Assembly (NCBI GenBank): GCA_035628505.1
Contig: DASPJR010000069.1
Location: 1 to 7,554, forward strand
Length of the DNA stretch: 7,554 nt
Origin: DASPJR01 sp035628505
GTDB taxonomy: Bacteria > Planctomycetota > SZUA-567 > H5-PLA8
Direction: 5' to 3'
The notes under the pieces are model-generated. The model had not been told where the DNA came from. It saw nothing but the letters and a program-made list of their open reading frames with translations, and did not search any database. Both the position numbers and the translations under genes were made by a program. Of this stretch, positions 1-6,001 are shown in pieces. How positions within the stretch are numbered: the stretch's first letter is position 1; every line of letters begins with the position of its first letter.

Positions 1-1
1 A

Positions 2-286
2 TCCGCCGTCGTTGGTATCGCGGAAGTGTGCAGCACGCCGCACCCTGATCCGACGCAGTTCGATGCGAAGTCCGACTATTACGATTCTAAAAGCACAAAG
101 GCCGAGCCGCGGTGGATCCTGGTGGACATCAAGTATGTGGAGACTTTCAAGCGGCCGGTGACGCTCGCCGAGATCAAGACCACGAAGGGGCTCGAGAATA
201 TGGCCTTGCTCAAGCGCGGACGATTGTCGGTGCAGCCGGTGACGCCTGCGGAATGGGAGATCATCGTTAAGCTTGGGCGTGGATGA
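2..286 (+). CDS. EVE domain-containing protein, C-terminal part (5' truncated)
   Basis: The frame is open from the left edge (first full codon at position 2) to a TGA at 284-286, so this is the last ~94 residues of a longer gene. The visible residues run through GIAEV, a YYD segment, PRWILVDI, RPVTLAEIK and a terminal RGRLSVQPVTPAEWEII block. This series is characteristic of the EVE domain (thymocyte nuclear protein 1/PUA-like fold), whose members bind modified bases in DNA or RNA. In that family the RGRLSVQPVT stretch lies close to the C-terminus, which agrees with the stop here. A GTG codon at 26-28 could pass for a start, but the family match begins before it (GIAE precedes the valine), so the true start lies outside the window. 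Its substrate cannot be told from the sequence. It ends 7 bp from the convergent dioxygenase gene. Confidence 0.85.
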   Translation, partial: SAVVGIAEVCSTPHPDPTQFDAKSDYYDSKSTKAEPRWILVDIKYVETFKRPVTLAEIKTTKGLENMALLKRGRLSVQPVTPAEWEIIVKLGRG

Positions 287-293
287 ATCAGCT

Positions 294-1100
294 TCACTGA
301 TGTACGCTTCCGAACAGGACGTAACGCTGCGCGGGATTGAACGCATCCCACGTCTTCTTTAGCACGCGGTCCCACTGATACTGGCCGTTATCCCAGTACT
401 TCTCCGCAACCATGTACGGAAAGAGTGCCCGGCGACGCTTGCCGCTCGTGTTCAGCGTGCCGCTGTGCCACGTATGTCCGTTGTAAACCAGCACGGTGCC
501 TGCCGGTGCAGTGACGATGATCTGCTCGGGATGATCGTCAGAGGTGCTCTTCATCACATGCTCCGGTCGCGTCTGCCAGCGGTGAGAACCTGGAACGAGT
601 CGCGTCGCTCCGTTCTCGGGTGAGAAATCATCCAGCATGAACGCGGCATCTGCAGATTGATTCGGACAACTCGCGTCATGCGCATCACCCCAGTAATCGG
701 GATGTAAACCCTGTTGCGGCTTCCCGGAATTGGGAAGCGGTTCGCGTGCGCTGATCGATGACAGCCGGAACTCGCTTTTAAAGATGTGCCAGCAGGCGGC
801 CAGGTACTTCGGATGTGTCCACACGCGCGTGAAACAATCGCCTTTGTTCACCAGGTTGCCCAGGCGCAGCGCACCGTCCTCCTGGTGATAGTCCATCCCG
901 GCGCGTGAGCCCTCGGCATCGGCGATCGCGTCGTATCGCTCGCGCAGCGCCTGCAGCAGATCTGGCTCAATCAGCCGCTCGAAGAGGACATATCCTTTTT
1001 CGTCCAGTGAGCGCTTCTCGTCTGCTGTAAGTATCTCGTCATCAACGCCGAGTACAGCCAAGGCGTCGTTGATGCAGCCGACTTCGCAGGCAGCTTCCAT
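294..1100 (-). CDS. Phytanoyl-CoA dioxygenase (PhyH) family Fe(II)/2-oxoglutarate oxygenase
   Basis: A 268-residue cytosolic protein of usual PhyH-family length. The family uses Fe(II), O2 and 2-oxoglutarate to hydroxylate small molecules. Visible features: an N-terminal helix and 'GYVLFERLI' strand near residues 36-44 (typical start of the fold), the HxD iron motif as H133-P-D135, a 'GATRLVPGSHRW' segment at 164-175 typical of the core, and the distal iron-ligand region 'NGHTWHSG', with H212 the probable third ligand. An Arg cluster at R222-R224 follows, one of which should bind the 2-oxoglutarate carboxylate. All catalytic residues therefore appear present. The ATG at 1098-1100 is supported by a strong AAGGAGG Shine-Dalgarno 10 nt upstream. 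The gene is divergent from an AraC-type regulator, which is its most likely controller. Most bacterial members do not act on phytanoyl-CoA, and the substrate here is unknown. Confidence 0.9.
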   Translation of the reverse strand: MEAACEVGCINDALAVLGVDDEILTADEKRSLDEKGYVLFERLIEPDLLQALRERYDAIADAEGSRAGMDYHQEDGALRLGNLVNKGDCFTRVWTHPKYLAACWHIFKSEFRLSSISAREPLPNSGKPQQGLHPDYWGDAHDASCPNQSADAAFMLDDFSPENGATRLVPGSHRWQTRPEHVMKSTSDDHPEQIIVTAPAGTVLVYNGHTWHSGTLNTSGKRRRALFPYMVAEKYWDNGQYQWDRVLKKTWDAFNPAQRYVLFGSVHQ

Positions 1101-1236
1101 TCGACAAGTTCCTCCTTGTTCAGCGTGAGCTCTTTGGTGTTGCTGGATACACTATGTCTCATTGCAGACGCAAGGTAAATGGATGCAGTTAGGTTTCTGA
1201 TGGACAAAAACGGGATGCGAAGGTATCGTCCCGTCC
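1101..1236. promoter_or_regulatory. Divergent intergenic control region (PhyH gene / AraC-type regulator)
   Basis: This 136-bp gap separates the start codons of the minus-strand dioxygenase and the plus-strand AraC regulator, so it must hold the promoter of each unless either is read from farther away. No convincing sigma70 -35/-10 pair stands out on either strand. A direct repeat GGATGC occurs at 1181-1186 and 1213-1218, 32 bp apart (about three helical turns), and a GAGCTC palindrome lies at 1127-1132. The repeat could be half-sites for the neighbouring AraC protein, but six bases is short enough to be chance. The control role is inferred from the gene arrangement. Confidence 0.5.
1111..1117 (-). 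promoter_or_regulatory. Shine-Dalgarno of the PhyH-family gene
   Basis: On the minus strand this reads AAGGAGG, followed by a 10-nt spacer and the ATG at 1098-1100. It is a near-perfect anti-16S complement and decides the start of the dioxygenase gene over longer or shorter alternatives. Confidence 0.8.
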
Positions 1237-1968
1237 ATGCCGCGCTTTTTTCTTATCGGCCGCGCCACGCTGAGCGAAAGCCAGCCGCATCATCATTCGA
1301 CGTGGGAGATCTCCGTCTACACGCACGGCAGCGGGCGGGCCTGGGTCGGCGATCACGAGTTCACTTTCGGGCCAGGCACGATTGTGTGCTATCCGCCGGT
1401 GCTCGATCACAAGGAATTCTCGCCGGAGCCATTCACAGAGTTCTACATCCACACTGACGCGCTCACTCTTGGCCCGGATGCAGTGCCGATTTTTAAAGAT
1501 ACGCCGGCTGAGACCGTCACGCGGCTCGCCGGCCTGCTGAACGATGAATTTCATCGCAAGGAGCCCGGCTGGCAATCCGCCACGCAGGATCTTTTCGATC
1601 TGATCATCGGCTACCTGAATCGGTGGCGGCAGGGTACGAACACGCATCCGCTCGTCGAGCGGCTGAAGCACATGCTCATCGAGAATCTGCAGAACTCCTC
1701 ATTCCAGGTCGGCGAAGCGCTGAACCAGTTGCCGCTCTCCCCGGATCACCTTCGTGAACTCTTCGAAAAGACCACGGGCAAAACGCCGCTCAAGTATTTG
1801 ACGGAGATTCGCATCAACGAAGCGCGGAACCTGCTGCGACAAGGTTACAGCGTTAAGGAGTCAGGCATCCGCGCGGGTTATCCGGATCCGTATTATTTCT
1901 CCCGCATCTTTCATAAGACCACGGGCCTCCGTCCCAGCGAATACGCGCGCTCGCGAGGCCGGGCGTGA
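1237..1968 (+). CDS. AraC-family transcriptional regulator with N-terminal cupin sensor
   Basis: A 243-residue DNA-binding regulator. Residues ~1-75 form a cupin-like ligand-sensing region: the 'PHHHSTWEISVYTHGSG' segment (17-33) followed by 'FTFGPGTIVCYPP' (42-54) is the usual AraC_binding pattern. The C-terminal AraC domain holds two helix-turn-helix units, ~156-180 (ending LRELFEKTTG) and ~204-230. The second contains the family signature as GYPDPYYFSRIFHKTTG, followed by LRPSEYA. An in-frame TGA at 1198-1200 and the lack of any other ATG, GTG or TTG before 1237 make this ATG the only sensible start. The upstream ribosome site is weak (GAAGG about 13 nt away). The stop overlaps the GTG of the next gene by 4 nt. 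It is divergent from the dioxygenase, a common layout for regulator and target. The inducer is unknown; three adjacent histidines (18-20) in the cupin part could fit metal or anion binding. Confidence 0.93.
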   Translation: MPRFFLIGRATLSESQPHHHSTWEISVYTHGSGRAWVGDHEFTFGPGTIVCYPPVLDHKEFSPEPFTEFYIHTDALTLGPDAVPIFKDTPAETVTRLAGLLNDEFHRKEPGWQSATQDLFDLIIGYLNRWRQGTNTHPLVERLKHMLIENLQNSSFQVGEALNQLPLSPDHLRELFEKTTGKTPLKYLTEIRINEARNLLRQGYSVKESGIRAGYPDPYYFSRIFHKTTGLRPSEYARSRGRA

Positions 1969-3725
1969 TTGCGCGACAGCAATACCGCGCGCAGTTCTTC
2001 AGATGGCGCATGGCCGGGATCGCGGCCTGCGTTCTCGCAGTTGCCGCCTGCTGGATTATTCCCGCGCGGCTGGCGCTGCATCCGGACGGCGCTTGGTACG
2101 CGTTCGCTTACAGTGCTGATGAGACCGCGTACATGTGGCGCGTCGATTTGCTCCCCGCCGGAGCCAGCGCGAACAACGTTTTCAATTCAGTCAGCGACCC
2201 GAACGTGATTTCGCCTTACTTCCTGGATCGCTTGATCCGCGCGTTCCTGGTAGCCACGGGAATGGATGTCATCGCATTCTTCTGGGCGTGGCGACTATTG
2301 TTCCCTGCCGCCTTGATCATGCTCTATTACTGGCTCGCACGCGTGTGCCGAGGGAACCGTGTTTCTCAGAGGCCGCTGAATAGGCTGCTGGCATCCTTCG
2401 CGCTTCTGCTGACCTACGCGCTCTATTACATGCTCGTCGATCTGCAGACCGTATTCTTTCAGAGTATCGATTACGTCCCGATCTTCATGCTGCTCAACCG
2501 AGTGCCCACGAACATCGAGTTCCTGCTCGGCGTCGCGTTCATCGCCTGCTTTGTTGCGTGGGCACGCACGCCGACAGTGGCTCGGGGCGTCGCCCTGTGC
2601 GCAACACTTGTGTTCGCGCTATATCTGCGACCGTACATTGCGATCCCTGCGGCCGCCGCGGTCATTCTTGCCGTCGGTTGGCGCGCCGTTCGGCGCGAAC
2701 TGACACTTGCTCAAACGCTACTGCCCGCTGGGTTCCTGACGCTCGCGATCATGCCGTGGTGGCTCATCGAGCGGCACAATCAAACGAGCGAGGCCTACCG
2801 CGACCAGATGGTGCGGATGTTCCACATTCCGTATCCCTACGCTGTCCATGAACGCTGGTGGCTGTACGGCCTGATCGCAGGCATCGTGCTCCTCGCAAGC
2901 CGCTTCGTGAGCGACCGTGCCCGTCTGGCAATGGTGTGCAGCGCGATCAGCCTGGCGGTGTTTCCCTTCTACGCCGGATTGCTGAAGGTCGCGCGCGAAC
3001 TCCTCGCCAACGATCGCTTCAGTTGCTTTTACCTGCCACTGTTGTTCGCCTCTGGATTTCTGCTTCTGCGCCACCGTCGACAAAGGCAGCCAGGACGAGA
3101 AGCAGTTTCCGCCAAGGTCGCTGCCGTTTTCGCCGCGTCGTTTCTCGCGGTCACGGCGCTCAGCTTTCGCTTTGAGTTTAAGGAACCGTTTCTTCCCGCA
3201 TTCATCAAGCGCGACCGCAACTATTTCACGGCATATGAATGGGTGCGCGACAACACGCCCGCGGATGCACTTTTCCTGGTCGATGATGGCTTCGACTGGA
3301 GTCAGGTCCCAGACAACGAGAATGCCATGCGGATGGCGTTGACGCAGCACTTCTTCTTCCACTTCGACATGTTCAGCCACATCGCGAGGCGGCCGCGCGT
3401 CTACACCGAACTGCTCTATGTCTACTATCTCAAGGAGCAGGAACTCGATGAGCTATCGCTGCTGCATTGGGGCACCTTCGGGCTTAAGCGCCCAGGTTAC
3501 GACGTGGTGCTTAAGCGCTTCCAACCGGATTTCATTTTCTGGCGGCGCACACCGCCCATCTTTGAGGCCGACCGCACGCTGCCGATCCCGCGCGGGTACT
3601 TCGGAATCCTACTGCAGCGCTTCTCAACAACGGTTTACCAGGACGACTACTGCGAAATCTGGCAGATGGACTACACTCGCACGCGTTCATCTCAGCCACA
3701 GAACGGCTCAAGATCGGGTCAATGA
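1965..3725 (+). CDS. Polytopic membrane protein, GT-C glycosyltransferase-like
   Basis: A 586-residue inner-membrane protein. Hydrophobic stretches near residues 15-35, 102-125, 140-158, 185-200, 208-220, 224-238, 250-267, 297-312, 320-340, 353-369 and 384-401 suggest about 10-11 membrane spans, followed by a soluble C-terminal domain (~405-586). After the first span a loop carries an acidic DE pair (D52-E53, 'SADETAYMW'), the position where GT-C enzymes keep their catalytic acidic residue. The soluble domain opens with 'YEWVRDNTPADALFLVDD' (424-441), a pattern I associate with lipid-linked-sugar transferase-like proteins. This supports a GT-C fold, with sugar transfer at the periplasmic face as the inferred role; donor and acceptor are unknown. 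The start is a GTG overlapping the regulator stop (GTGA), with a GAGG 6 nt upstream; a later ATG at 2010 is possible but less coupled. A role as a non-enzymatic membrane protein cannot be excluded. Confidence 0.65.
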   Translation: MIARQQYRAQFFRWRMAGIAACVLAVAACWIIPARLALHPDGAWYAFAYSADETAYMWRVDLLPAGASANNVFNSVSDPNVISPYFLDRLIRAFLVATGMDVIAFFWAWRLLFPAALIMLYYWLARVCRGNRVSQRPLNRLLASFALLLTYALYYMLVDLQTVFFQSIDYVPIFMLLNRVPTNIEFLLGVAFIACFVAWARTPTVARGVALCATLVFALYLRPYIAIPAAAAVILAVGWRAVRRELTLAQTLLPAGFLTLAIMPWWLIERHNQTSEAYRDQMVRMFHIPYPYAVHERWWLYGLIAGIVLLASRFVSDRARLAMVCSAISLAVFPFYAGLLKVARELLANDRFSCFYLPLLFASGFLLLRHRRQRQPGREAVSAKVAAVFAASFLAVTALSFRFEFKEPFLPAFIKRDRNYFTAYEWVRDNTPADALFLVDDGFDWSQVPDNENAMRMALTQHFFFHFDMFSHIARRPRVYTELLYVYYLKEQELDELSLLHWGTFGLKRPGYDVVLKRFQPDFIFWRRTPPIFEADRTLPIPRGYFGILLQRFSTTVYQDDYCEIWQMDYTRTRSSQPQNGSRSGQ

Positions 3726-4150
3726 TGCACGATACAGCAAAGAGTTGGGCACGATCTGACATCTGGCGTATTCCAGCGGCCGAGTTCGTGGTTTTGCTGC
3801 TGGTGCTCTTTGTCGTCTGTGCTGTTGCTGTGACACCGCACATGCAGTCGCGAGGAGCGCTCGCCGAGATCCAGATCCAGCGCTCCGGTGCGGCCTTTCA
3901 GCCGGTTGGCATTCCGGGCTGGCGGATGGACGTCAACAGCGCGACACAGGCGGAACTGGAGTCTTTGCCAGGCATCGGACCGAAGCGTGCAGCGGCGATC
4001 ATCAGCGAGCGGAAGAGGCGCGGGGCGTTTCGCGATATATGGGAACTGTGCGAAGTGCCGGGGCTGACGCGCGGAATGGTGAAGCGCCTCGAGCCGATGA
4101 TCCAGGTCCAGCGCCCGGCCGCCGAAAGGCCCGATCCGCTGTTGAAGTGA
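3722..4150 (+). CDS. Membrane-anchored ComEA-like helix-hairpin-helix protein
   Basis: A 142-residue protein. An N-terminal cytoplasmic segment (1-18) precedes one strongly hydrophobic span (~19-38, FVVLLLVLFVVCAVAV). A linker follows, then a ComEA-type double helix-hairpin-helix unit at ~68-127. Its marks are 'VNSATQAELESLPGIGPKRA' (71-90), 'AIISERKRRGAF' and 'LCEVPGLTRGMVKRL'. This fold binds double-stranded DNA without sequence preference, and ComEA is the periplasmic DNA receptor of competence. Unlike Gram-positive ComEA there is no SLBB domain, and the hydrophobic span lacks an obvious cleavage site, so it is probably a membrane anchor. With that topology the domain would lie outside the inner membrane, but orientation is inferred. 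The start is an ATG overlapping the previous stop (ATGA); a second ATG follows at 3725. A DNA-uptake role is possible but no other competence gene is visible here. Confidence 0.8.
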   Translation: MMHDTAKSWARSDIWRIPAAEFVVLLLVLFVVCAVAVTPHMQSRGALAEIQIQRSGAAFQPVGIPGWRMDVNSATQAELESLPGIGPKRAAAIISERKRRGAFRDIWELCEVPGLTRGMVKRLEPMIQVQRPAAERPDPLLK

Positions 4151-5811
4151 CCGCAGTCCCCTCGCTCCTTAAGAGAGTCTGCCAATCGATCGAAGGCGCG
4201 GCTCCATTCGCAGCCGGCGGGATACTCATCGCCAGCGGCACGACTTCGGCGCTCCATACCGCCGGATTGACCATGTGGGGCGGGCCAATGGCCGGCGCAG
4301 CGTTGCCCGTGTCGCTGCTTGTGGGCGGCGCAGGCACGGGTTTGATCGTCGCGTCGTGGGACGCATTCCAGGCCCGCCGACAGTTGAAGGCCGCTCAGCA
4401 GGACCTGCTCCGCGCCCAAGCTCAACGCGATGTAGCGCTGCTGCAGGCGCGCCGTATGCGCGCCCAGGCTGAAGGCCTAACGCTGATGCGTGAGATTCAC
4501 CGCTCGACTGCGATTCCGGACCGCCACGAGCGGCTGCACCGCATTCTGATATTGCTCGCGGACCTGTTTGAGGCCCGTGAGGTGTCCCTCTTCGCTGCCG
4601 CCGAACAGAGTGCTGCGCGGGTGCATCCAGCGGCCTGTCTTCGCATCACGAACAAGGAAGAACTGTTCATCACGTTCGACCTCGAGGAACTTCAACGTCT
4701 CGAAAATCTTTCTGACGGAGCAGATGCGGGCCGCAAGAGCGGCACTCTACGCGTCGCCAAGAACAGCGCGACCATCGTGCGTGAAGGCTGCCAGCTCTTC
4801 GTTGAGGGAACGCTCGTCCGCAACGCCAGCCCCGTCGCGAAGGCTCAGTGGCGCCGCGGAGCACAGGCCGTTCATGATGCTTTGGCGTCGAACGATCCCG
4901 CGGACATCCTCGAGAACGCGTTGATCAAGATCGACTACAGCCCAGGCGCCTGCGCCTTTGCCGCGCAGGCGCTCGAGCGCCGCCGCACTGTACGCAAGGA
5001 CCAGTGTACGCCCACACAGAGCGGCTCGCACGACGGACTGGTGCTCTGCGTGCCCCTGGTAGCAGATCAGAAGCCCATCGGCGTGCTGCGGATCTGCCGT
5101 TCGGTCGAAGGCTTCAATGGGCCGGAGGCCGAAGCGCTCGAAGAACTCCTGATGGAGTCCGGCAAACACATCGCTCTCGCGCTGAAGAAGGACGAAGACG
5201 ACCGCAAGGCGATCACCGACGTACTGACGTCGCTCTACATTAAGCGCCACTTCCTGCAGATGATGGAAAAGCTGCGCGGCGATGCCGTTTCCGGCGGCAA
5301 TGGATTCTGCCTCGTGCTCTGCGACATCGATCACTTCAAGAAGGTGAACGATACGCACGGACACCTCAGCGGCGACATGATCCTGAAGGGCGTCGCAGGT
5401 GTTCTGCGCAAAGAACTGCGCACCGGCGATATGGCTTTCCGCTACGGCGGAGAAGAGATGGCGCTGCTGCTCCCGAACGCGAGCCTTGATGCCGCTGAGC
5501 AGACGGCGGAGCGTTTGCGCAGCGCCGTTCAAGGCTCAACATTCAGAGGCGAGAAGGGGCAGGCTGTCCCCATCACCATTTCATTGGGATTTGCCCAGCA
5601 CCAGGCAGGGCTCACCAGCGAGGCGCTGATCAGCCGCGCGGATCGCGCGCTTTATGCGAGCAAACAGAACGGGCGCAACCGGGTCACGCGGTGGTCGCCC
5701 ACCCTTCCCGATCCGCTTGAAATGAAGGACGCAAAGAAAGAGAACGCGGCAGCCTCTGGCAACGGCGCGGTCGCGGTCACTGGCGTCGCTCGCAGAGACC
5801 CTTCAACCTAA
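4147..5811 (+). CDS. Membrane-anchored GAF-GGDEF diguanylate cyclase
   Basis: A 554-residue signalling protein that should make cyclic di-GMP from two GTP. Order: two hydrophobic segments (~18-36 and ~46-70), an Ala/Gln/Arg-rich probable coiled coil (~72-115), a GAF-like sensor region (~118-347, ending VPLVADQKPIGVLRI...) and a GGDEF domain (~352-516). Catalytic features are present: D393 in CDIDHFKKVND, N401 and D410 for guanine binding, and the signature as GGEEM (434-438) in place of GGEEF. The product-inhibition site RxxD is kept as R425-T-G-D428, five residues before the signature. The usual LTGLYNR motif reads LTSLYIKR. The GAF part is about 230 residues rather than the usual ~150, suggesting an insertion around 160-290. 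I place the start at the GTG at 4147, which overlaps the preceding stop by 4 nt; an in-frame start at 4039 would overlap the previous gene by 112 nt. A short tail (517-554) is Ala/Lys-rich. Confidence 0.9.
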   Translation: MTAVPSLLKRVCQSIEGAAPFAAGGILIASGTTSALHTAGLTMWGGPMAGAALPVSLLVGGAGTGLIVASWDAFQARRQLKAAQQDLLRAQAQRDVALLQARRMRAQAEGLTLMREIHRSTAIPDRHERLHRILILLADLFEAREVSLFAAAEQSAARVHPAACLRITNKEELFITFDLEELQRLENLSDGADAGRKSGTLRVAKNSATIVREGCQLFVEGTLVRNASPVAKAQWRRGAQAVHDALASNDPADILENALIKIDYSPGACAFAAQALERRRTVRKDQCTPTQSGSHDGLVLCVPLVADQKPIGVLRICRSVEGFNGPEAEALEELLMESGKHIALALKKDEDDRKAITDVLTSLYIKRHFLQMMEKLRGDAVSGGNGFCLVLCDIDHFKKVNDTHGHLSGDMILKGVAGVLRKELRTGDMAFRYGGEEMALLLPNASLDAAEQTAERLRSAVQGSTFRGEKGQAVPITISLGFAQHQAGLTSEALISRADRALYASKQNGRNRVTRWSPTLPDPLEMKDAKKENAAASGNGAVAVTGVARRDPST

Positions 5812-5814
5812 CTA

Positions 5815-5838
5815 GAACAGTTGGCGATTCTGTCTTTT
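5815..5838 (+). terminator. Possible weak terminator of the four-gene run
   Basis: Four nt after the cyclase stop, GA(A)CAG at 5815-5820 can pair with CTGTC at 5830-5834 (5 bp with one bulged A, 9-nt loop), followed by TTTT at 5835-5838. The position suits transcript release, but the stem is short and the loop wide, so this is a weak candidate. Confidence 0.3.
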
Positions 5839-5891
5839 CCCCAGAATTCCGAATTACTTTTCAAGTCTTGACCCAGGCGGGAGTTGCACCG

Positions 5892-5922
5892 AAAAAAAGC
5901 CCTCAACTCGCCCACGGACGAG
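5892..5922 (-). terminator. Possible terminator with T7 tract for the minus-strand small gene
   Basis: Read on the minus strand, a stem CTCG(T)CC / GGCGAG (5922-5907, 3-nt loop) is followed after 8 nt by seven T residues (5898-5892). The T tract is clear, but the gap between stem and tract is longer than in a standard intrinsic terminator. It lies downstream of the gene ending at 6002, so transcript ending here is plausible. Confidence 0.3.
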
Positions 5923-5941
5923 CGAGACAATCGCGTGCCGC

Positions 5942-5988
5942 CTGCTCCCTTCGCAGTGTTCCGTGTGGAACGTGTGCGAAGGGAGCAG
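5942..5988. repeat. Perfect 14-bp inverted repeat forming a long hairpin in the convergent gap
   Basis: CTGCTCCCTTCGCA (5942-5955) is the exact reverse complement of 5975-5988. Inside, GTTCC (5958-5962) pairs with GGAAC (5967-5971) around a GTGT loop, joined by two G-T wobbles and one bulged G. Almost the whole 47-nt element can therefore fold into one stem. It lies 13 nt past the stop of the minus-strand small gene. No T tract directly follows on either strand, so it may be a transcript-end stabiliser, part of a two-part terminator, or a repeat-family element. Confidence 0.75.
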
Positions 5989-6001
5989 AGGCAAAGCTCG
6001 G

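Noticed and set aside
1131..1185. Sigma70-type promoter candidates such as TTGGTG...TATGTC (plus) and TTGCGT...TATCCA (minus)
   Set aside because: Spacers or hexamers fit poorly (13-nt and 18-nt gaps, several mismatches), so none is good enough to annotate as a defined promoter.
971..1207. Minus-strand frame overlapping the start of the PhyH-type gene
   Set aside because: It overlaps the dioxygenase coding region, and the strong Shine-Dalgarno at 1111-1117 serves the dioxygenase start, not this frame.
2718..3380. Minus-strand frame of 220 codons across the membrane protein gene
   Set aside because: It is antisense to a clear polytopic membrane protein, its product is low-complexity charged sequence, and no ribosome site was seen.
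4747..5532. Minus-strand frame of 261 codons across the cyclase gene
   Set aside because: It lies wholly opposite the well-supported GAF-GGDEF coding sequence and has no recognisable motif; long antisense frames are common in GC-rich DNA.
5881..5909. GAGTTG / CAACTC inverted repeat around the A7 tract
   Set aside because: The T tract (minus strand) lies in the loop rather than after the stem, so it does not form a terminator, and a 6-bp pairing over a 17-nt loop is weak.
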